This document shows positions 36,510 through 45,500 of a stretch of DNA of 64,000 nt, in pieces. The notes beneath the pieces were generated by a model that saw only the letters and a program-made list of their open reading frames with translations, was not told the origin of the DNA and did not search any database. The stretch comes from Lutjanus erythropterus (taxonomy: Eukaryota; Chordata; Actinopteri; Lutjaniformes; Lutjanidae): contig CM034606.1 in assembly GCA_020091685.1 (NCBI GenBank), positions 34,181,874 to 34,245,873 on the forward strand. The letters are read 5' to 3'. Within the stretch, counting starts at the first letter, position 1. Every line of letters begins with the position of its first letter. Both the position numbers and the translations under genes were made by a program.

Positions 36510-39500
36510 CGTACATGTGGGGGTGTGAGACAAGCTGCCCCTGCCTATCCACTTCCCATTTCCCAACCAAAGTTACCAAAGAGGAACACAGGGAGGAAAT
36601 AATTAACAGTCTGTCTGTAAATGAACCTTCATGTACCAAACAGTTTGTCTCAAGAGACAGAAATATCTCAGCTAATATAGATCACGGGCCTTCACAGATC
36701 CAGCACAGGGCCGCGTTCATCGTTTAGAATTTTGTCTTGATAACTTTATTTTTGACAGTAGTTTAAAATCTGCGTTTCCATATAACCCTGGTGATTGCCT
36801 GAGTCATGGTGTGAAGCCATCAAAGGCAGGTTGCTCAACGAGATCATGACTGAATGACTGGCCCCTGATGTCTGACGCTGTGTGTTTGAGTCCTGGGTGA
36901 TGCAGAATGAATAAAAGTCAGGCCTTGTACCATGTGGATGAGAGACGAGGGCTGTGACTGACCATTATTGTCATTGCTGATTATTCTGTTGATTATTTTC
37001 CCAAGTCATCAATTAATTAATCCTGTCACCATCTCATCAGTTGATATACGTCCATATGCTTCACGTTTGGACCTCTTTCTCAAATCTTTCCTGTAATGAT
37101 TATTTTCTTGATTAATCGACTAATTGTTTTGATATATAAAATGTCAGAAAATGGTGAAAAATTTAATCAGTGTTTCTCAAAGCCCAGCGTATTAGTGTTT
37201 TGTCCATAAATTTACTGTCATTTAGTTTACTGTCAGAGGAGGAAAGAAACCAGAGAATATTGACATTTAAGAAGCTCGAATCAGACTTTTTTTTCTTAAA
37301 AAATGACCCAAACCGATTAATAGATCATCAAAATAATATTAATCCATTTATTAATTAAAATAATTATGGTCTGGGTAGTTCTGCTGAGGCCCCTCACATA
37401 TTTCTTATTCTTCTATCTATCTATTTCGTCTTCTTCTATCTTTCGCCTTTCTCCTGAAAAAACCTGTCCCTGTTCCAGTTATGATCACAATGATTGAGTG
37501 ACAATACAATGTTATTAAAGTTTTAAACATTTGGCAATATGCTGAGTATTGTGAAACATATATTGCGATACTCTGCAATTTCTTACTCAAGTTTTCCGTC
37601 TGTTTTTCTCACTTCAGTCATTTTCTTGCAGCTAAATGGGACACGGGCACCAAGCAGACAGACTGACCAACGCTGCGTTTCATTAATCGTTCAACGCGCC
37701 CTCATTCACTTCCCTCAGCATTTGCCCTCGGGGGAATTCTCCCAACAACACCATCTTAAGTGTCGTTCCATCTGCGTGGAAGACTGAGGTGAACTTGGTG
37801 AGATCAACCCTCAGAGGACTGAGGGAGCAAATCACCGGCGATTCACTGTCACCCACAATGCATTGCAATCATGCACTTGGTGCAAAAACTATACATTCAT
37901 TTATTTATTATTTACCGGGGACAATGCACATTAATCGACATTTCATGCATGGAAAAAAGCTGTTTTGCAAGATGCCATAAACTCGTAGCAATAATAGTTC
38001 TGATATTCACGATACAGATCACAAACAGACGTTTGTAAATCAGAAACTGATGCAGCTCAAAGTTCACAAGATGTTTTTGCCTCATTGAAATGAGTCAGCA
38101 GGTATTTCTGATTAACTGTAAAAAGAAGTACAGTGCTAAGCTTCAGCTGGTGGGCGATCCATGATAGTTTGGGCTCAAAGTGAACGAGGGGTGAGTGCGT
38201 TTCATTAAAATTCCCTGCTCCTTCCTCACAGCACCGTCATAAAAACCTCCCCATCACTCTGACGTCTGCTGGCTTCAGCAGAAAAACACTCAGCACCATC
38301 TAGTGGACTGAAAAAGTAATTGATTGTATTATTCTAGACCCAAAAGTTTAATTAACACTTGCAATTGTAGTAATTTATATAATAAAAGATCAATATTTGA
38401 TACTTGATACTTGTATTGATACAATATTGCCATGCAAATATTGCAATACTGTTCTGTATTGATTTTTCTCCCACCCCTGCTTTCCAGGATGTCATCTTTT
38501 TTCTTATTACAGCTTTATAATTTTTGTTCAGTTATTATTTTGTGTTATTAGTCATATGATATTTGTCTGTAAGTCACTCTTATTGCTTCCTATCACAGAA
38601 CACAAAGAGATTTTTAATCTCAGCTTTTCTTGCTGACATCCAAACTGCTGTAGTTTGGGAATTCCTTAAGACTTTTTTTGCTTCCAAAATATCAAAATAT
38701 CAAATATCAAAATAAATCAGCAGTTCTTGTTCACTTTGGCAAATTTAACCTCAACTTTCCAGGAGACATCTCCACTTTAAACCACACATGTGCTGCACAC
38801 TGAGATCTGCTCTTCACCTCTGCCTCACTTCTATCAGAGTCCTGCTGAATCAGTGATTTACTCACGTTCACTCCTCCAGAGGCTCTGAGCAAGTTTTTCT
38901 AAAAACTACTCAACATTATTCAAGACTGCAGGGTTGACCCTGACTCAACCTCGAAGTCAAACAGCCCCTCAGTGTGTGCACTGACCACACAATGTGCACA
39001 CATACACCAAACACACACAACGCCAAGAGAACCACAAGTGAAGGAGACTTTCTGATGGGAGGTGAAACGTCTCAAAGAACCTCAAGCAAGTCCAGCTGTC
39101 TTCATACAGCTACAGAGAAAATGTTCAAAACCTAGTTACCTGACTTCTCCTTCTTATTTTTTCTTCTACTTCTAAATGTTTTAAAGTAGGCTGCTTGTTT
39201 TTATTACATGAAGCTCTTGCATTGTTTGTATGAAAAGTGCTATATAAATAAAGTCTGACTGATTGAATTAATCACAAAATTATCAAAAACGCAATATGGC
39301 CAAGTACAACATCCACATCCCAGAGCCTATACAAAACAGCATTATAATGAAGTACTGTAGCACTGCAGAGATGTCCTGGTCTACAAATCTTGTTCTCCAG
39401 ATGTAAGAAAACATTTTCGTCTGGTACAGACCCTAATAAATGTCACATCATCATGATTTTAATAGTTTTTTTAGTGAAAATTAAAACTGTGATACAAAAA

Positions 39501-42500
39501 TGGTAATTCCCCCTAATCATATCACATACTGTGATCAATTTCAGTCAAAATCATTGCAATATTAGTCTTATTACTGTATCACACAGCCCTAATTTAAAGT
39601 TATAGTCCTTATCATGATCATTTTTTATATTATTTTAATACTATTTATGGCCCACAGTTTTATGAAATAACCATCAACTGTATTTACATCCTGTAATTAC
39701 CTCTTTATGAAGTAGTTTTCACTGTTGGAGTCCACTATTCTCTTTCTGGGTTGAGGTTGTCTTCACACACGAAGGACTCAGGAATCAAGGCATGTGTGTA
39801 ATCCAGTCCTTTTAACTAGCTTGATCATCTTTTAACCATCATCAAGATGGTTAAAAGGAAATAAAGATAAATAGAATTGTTCTAAATTCTATATAAGCTC
39901 TAAATCTTTAAGAGGTATTCAATGTAGTACTTAAAGAACTAAAAAAATCAAATTTACAAGATTTGAAGAAAATATTTAGAATGTTTTATCTAATAGGAAA
40001 AAATTAAAATCTTTATTATTATTGCTGTTATTGCAGTTATATGCAGTTATTGCTGAGTCAGATAAGTGTTTTTGTTTAATAGAATCTGAGTCAGCTGTTC
40101 ATCTATTTTGGTATCTTGTTGTTTCTGCCTTTTGGAGGGAAGTTCAGAAAATATGTAATGCAATGAAGCTGCACTTCCAACTAGACTTGTCCTCAGTGGT
40201 ATCAGGCCATGTTTCAGAGACGAATGGTTACATTAGTCATTTGATTCTTGAACATCAATTATTTTAGAATTTTGTACAATGCCAGACTGTTTATTGAACC
40301 TCAATTTAATTTATATACGTATAATGATTTTTCTTCTCTCTGTCACTTATCTTACCTTGGTTGTTGGGCCTGTTTTGATGTATTAGTTGTGATGACATAC
40401 ATTGTATGTTTGTGTTATTTGGATCTATAGTTTTGATTGTGTACTTGTTTTATTTTTAGTGTGATTCTGGTGTTGTGTTTTTTGTTTTTGGTATTCATTG
40501 TTGGCTGTGTCCACTGGCGTGTTAGGTTTGTTTTTATTATTATTATTTTTTTTTAATCCAGTGTAATTCCAGCCTCACTGTTATTGTTCACTCTCTCTCC
40601 ACTTTGTCAGAGCTGTGTGAAGTTACTGCTAATACAAATTTACCGTCGTACTGCTGCTGCTTTGACCAGTGAAATCAGCTGCTTTTATTTTATAAAGTCA
40701 CAGGAAATGCAATGCATCAAAAATGTCCAACAGACGGCCTCAGTTTGTTTGGTTTCACTGTAAAGAGATAAACCAGTTATTCCACTGTTGTATTTCTGGT
40801 GAAAAGTAGCTGCTCAATAGGTATTAACGCATGCTTTCAGTTTCTATATCAACCATGAGGACTGCCAAATTAACCAGCGCTGAAATCTTGAAACTTCAAC
40901 AAGAAACAGCAGTGATGTTAAAAAGCCCTTCATCTCATACATTTCAGTTAGGCATGTATGATAAATATTAGGGCTAATACTTATCAGTTGATACACATCT
41001 ATCCAGCTATATGGGTCTATATCAGAAGTGGTATATATTAGACGATCAATAGCATTTCATTTGTGTTTTTAGGCAAAATCCTCTGTAACAGGGTTTAATG
41101 CTTTTTTTTCCACTTATACAGCCTGAAGTCAGTTTTTATTTGGCCCTGTACATATTACTTTATTTATTCAAGGTAATCAAATAGCAACAAAGACTAAAGT
41201 TAATTGTCATGTTTAATCTAGGGTCCCAATGTCTATAAATTGCCATAAAATAATGAAAATCATCGTTCCAGTTCTTCAAAGTCCAAGGTGATGTCTTTAA
41301 ATGTCTTGTTTTGTCAATGAGGTGATAATAAACAGAGGAAGGCAGAGAATCTCCATATTTGAGAGGCCAAAAAACAGCCATTTCTTTCCTCTTTGCATGA
41401 AAAAATTACTAATCAAAATAGCTAAATTCTTTAGTTGCCAGATTTACTTGCCAGTCATGGCATTTTACTTGCCTCAGGCACGCGGACAAGGCTTATTTTT
41501 GAACCCTGTATAAAAGCCAATGTGTGTTTGTGGAGTTTTTTGATGAATGTCACTATAAAAACTAACTGAACATTTGAAGAATCAGAACTGATCTTTGCTC
41601 TTGTTGTCATAGTGATGTCAGTTTTTGGTTCGGTCAGAGACGTGGAATATTAAATCATTCATCTTTGCTCACCACATCTGAGCTTCTCTTACCCTCGGAT
41701 GTGCAGAAAGTACAGATTATATCAGCTTTTTAAAATAGAAAAGTGTGATCAGTTATCTTATCAGTATCAGCTGTGAGAAGATAGTAAACATCGTAAAAAA
41801 CATCCAGATAGTGCATCCCTAATTTTTATACAAAGCTCTATGGTATGCAATTATTTTCCTGGAATTTAGGCTGACCTGTTTCTTTTCAGCGTGACACTGA
41901 CCTCATTTGTTTCGTTTCCCAATTATCTGTCTAGTTGGGCAATCGTTCTGTTGGGTAACCTCACATCAGCTGCTTGAGCAGAGAGAGGATATAATTAACT
42001 CAGCGGTTTCAAAGGAAATCACAAATTCTGACTCATTAATTTGCCAAAGGCACATTTGAGGTTCACAACCTCAGAAATTTAGAATGACAGGATCACCTTC
42101 TGATAAAGTGCCTGACATCAAAGTGCAGTCTGGAAGCCCAATTCTGCCAGTTTAAAGGGAAAAAAGCTCCTGTAAGTCACTACAGGAAACTTTCTCAGAA
42201 TAATAACTTAGTATTTCAAAACAAGAAACTAAACCTTATTCTATAAAAGTTTACCATTATTTTAAAATACTGAGTCATTATTTTTGAGATACTAAGTCAT
42301 TATTTTTAGAAAGTCATTATTTTTTAATAGTAATGACTTACAGTAACTTTTTTCATCACATTGATGGAAATGGGCTTCCACAGAATTGTGCATTGGATTC
42401 CTGCAGGCACATGACCTCCACCTCAGATAGGTTTGGACTTACTGTTGATTTTATAGTAAATTGATTTTAAATTCATTCAAATTCAGTTACAGTTTCACTT

Positions 42501-45500
42501 CACTTTCAGTTCACTTGATTTGAATGGCTGGGAGGTATGGCGTGAGAGGAAACTCCGTACAGATGAAGGGCAGGCCAGTGTCCCTGATTAATCTGCTACC
42601 AAACTGCCAAACAGCAAGATGTTTAAGATGAATTAAATTTAATTTAAATGATAAAAAAAATTGCAAACTGGAGAAAATGTGCTATAGGAGCAAAAGCACT
42701 GACTGAAGCAGATATTGCAGGAGGAGTACAGTAATGCAGGAGCTACTGCTGAGATTCACGGTCATTTTATGAGGAAACTGAAAGTGGAAACCTGAGGCCA
42801 TTTTTGGCAAAGAGACTGATGGTAACACAAAGCTGCATAAAAAATTCCACAGGGTCAAGTGTCCTAATGCATGCAATAAAACCTTTAAATAACAAAATCA
42901 TCCTTCAGCATCATGAGGACAGTATGTGTGCTTTATACTGGAACTGGCCAGACGCCAAAGTGGGCAGAACAGACATGAAGAGATTCCCTTGCTTCCATGT
43001 TTAAAGCCATGTGATTTGCCGTGGGATGTTTTCTGGACTTGATGACAATCAGATAATCAGATAACTTACTGCCCTGAAATTCAACTTGGTTAAGTTGAGC
43101 ATATCAAATATGTCCCTACATTCCATAGTATATTACAACAACCTGCATAACGGTTTGTGCTGATAGAATCACAGGAGTATTTTACCTCCTGAGTGTTGTG
43201 TGCTGGACTTATTTGGACTTTAGCTACTGACTCCTGTCTCCCAGTTCTCTTTAGGGCTTTCCACGCTGCATATTACTACCCCAGAACTATCCTTAGCCCT
43301 GGGCTAAGAGCTAACCCTAGAATAAGTTTTCCCTTTTTCACACACACATTGTTAACCCAGAGCTAACCCCAGCCCAGGGCTACACAATGCATGCTCTTGC
43401 ACTAGCTTAAATGTCGGTTGAAAAAGCATTTACTGTTCACATTCTACATTGATGCATGACTACTCTTTAACCAAGGGAACTAAGACAGAAAAAGGGTTCA
43501 TTACACCACTAACCTACTTTCTAATGCTCTGCTTGGTTCATATCTTAGTGCCAGTTCTATGAAACACTATGGAAAATGTATGTAGAAACACACTAAAATC
43601 CAATATATCTACATTGTGCGACTTTTGATGAAGAAATGCATCTAAAAGAGAAAGAGAAAGAACACATCAGAGAATACCATGCTGACTGATTTTTCCACAT
43701 GTGCACACTGGTTTATTTGCTGTTGGTCTCCTAATAGTATCCAGGGTTAATAATGGCTAATGTTATGAGAATAGGGCTGGGAATTGATTCAGATTTCCAA
43801 AATCGCTTTGTTTCAATTCACAAGGTCCCGATTCAATTCAATTCGATATTGATTCAGTTAGGAATATTCCTGTTACAACACCAAATTTGCTTGGATATGA
43901 AAGATATTCTTCTCAGAAAACTACTGCTGTAAACTGTACAAGTAACCCTCTAACCTGCTGCTCATTATTAAAATATTGTTTACATCAAGAATTAACTCTG
44001 TCGTGGATTTTATCCTTTGCCCATACATCAGAAGAAAGAAGAACACAGAAGTCCAATATATGTTACGCTGAAACTGGTTTAATAATACTTGATCAAGGAG
44101 AATGAAGGAATAACCAGTACACAGTTGGTACTGCTGTTCCCTTCAGTTCTAGAGTTTCAGTCCTCCGAGATAGTCTTTAAACATTCACAAACAAGGTCAC
44201 GATGAATCTATGCCCAAATAAGGTCAGACCCAACACAATGAATTAGCCTATTGGTTTGTAAGTCCACACACAGGAATTATGAATACACAAGGTCTGAGAC
44301 CACAATTCAACACCCCTGGCTCCTTAGCTCAGGGTCAGTGTTACCCAAACCAGATTACAGTTGCGTCTTCTCCGTTCACAGCCACCATAGCAACACAATC
44401 AGGTTGTTCCCTTGTTTATCTGATAGGAGAAGACAGCTGCATCTACTGTCTGGAGGAGAGACAGTATGTCTGTTAAAAGTTAGTGTAGGTCTCTCAATGG
44501 CTCCAAGGCCTTAGCATGTTGCCTAAAGATTGGAAAATTATAGATATCCACAGCAGTATTTTTCCTGCCATTGTTTTTGGGATCTTGCGCCAAACGCTGG
44601 TCATGTGAGACTAGCAGGATCAAAACTACAGGCTGTACCACACATCCACAGGAGAAAAGACATATTAAACAATCGATTTTGGGATTGCATGCACAGAAAA
44701 ATCGACTCAAACAGATGAATAGATTTTTTAATTCAGCCCTATATGAGAATACCACATATTAAACTGAAACATTTACAAACCTCCTCTGATTATTAATTAT
44801 GTGTTGAAAGGCTACAAACTAAGCCTTAGCTATAAAACAACAGGCATACTCTTTGTACTACTCTGTTGTATGCAACCTGCTGTGCATTTGCATGTGAACG
44901 TGGATCCAAGCTAAGGATCTACAGTGAAGATTCAGGATAAAAACACGGTGTAAATAACATGTTTTTTAGTCAGCTTGGCATGTGGGGGCTTTAGGAGACT
45001 TGGATTACACCAAACGAGCAATATGGAGGCATTTTATGTTTTTTTTCTGATGTTTTTTCCATTTGAAAACTGGTCACTATTCATTTCAACCAACGCTGTT
45101 AAATTTTCATTTTGGGGTGAACTATCCCTTTAAAGTCTGGATAGAGGTGCAGAAATGGGAGTTAATGTTCCTGATCTTCATTAGAAATTAAGTCTGGTCC
45201 TGGTCTAAAACTCTTGCTGATCACATATGATACAGAAATGATGATTTGACAAGACAACACTTTACCATCATCCCTGATGTATATTACACTGCTTTCTTTA
45301 CTTCATTGCGGTGAGGTGTGGTTACACTTTAAGTCCATGTGTGTTTAAAGCAGGCCTATAATCATTACAGGCTGCAGATAAACAGTAACTCAGCTTTTAC
45401 ACTGAAAGCTGGCAATGATCAGTCTTTTTGTGATACGACAAACAGAGATGAAAAGCCTGAGAGGAAAACCACAGAGCTATCATCAAGCTGGCCCCACCTC

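Noticed and set aside
44251-44762. Cluster of short open frames on both strands
   Set aside because: They lie inside the hAT-like element 43772-44741 and have no transposase signature.
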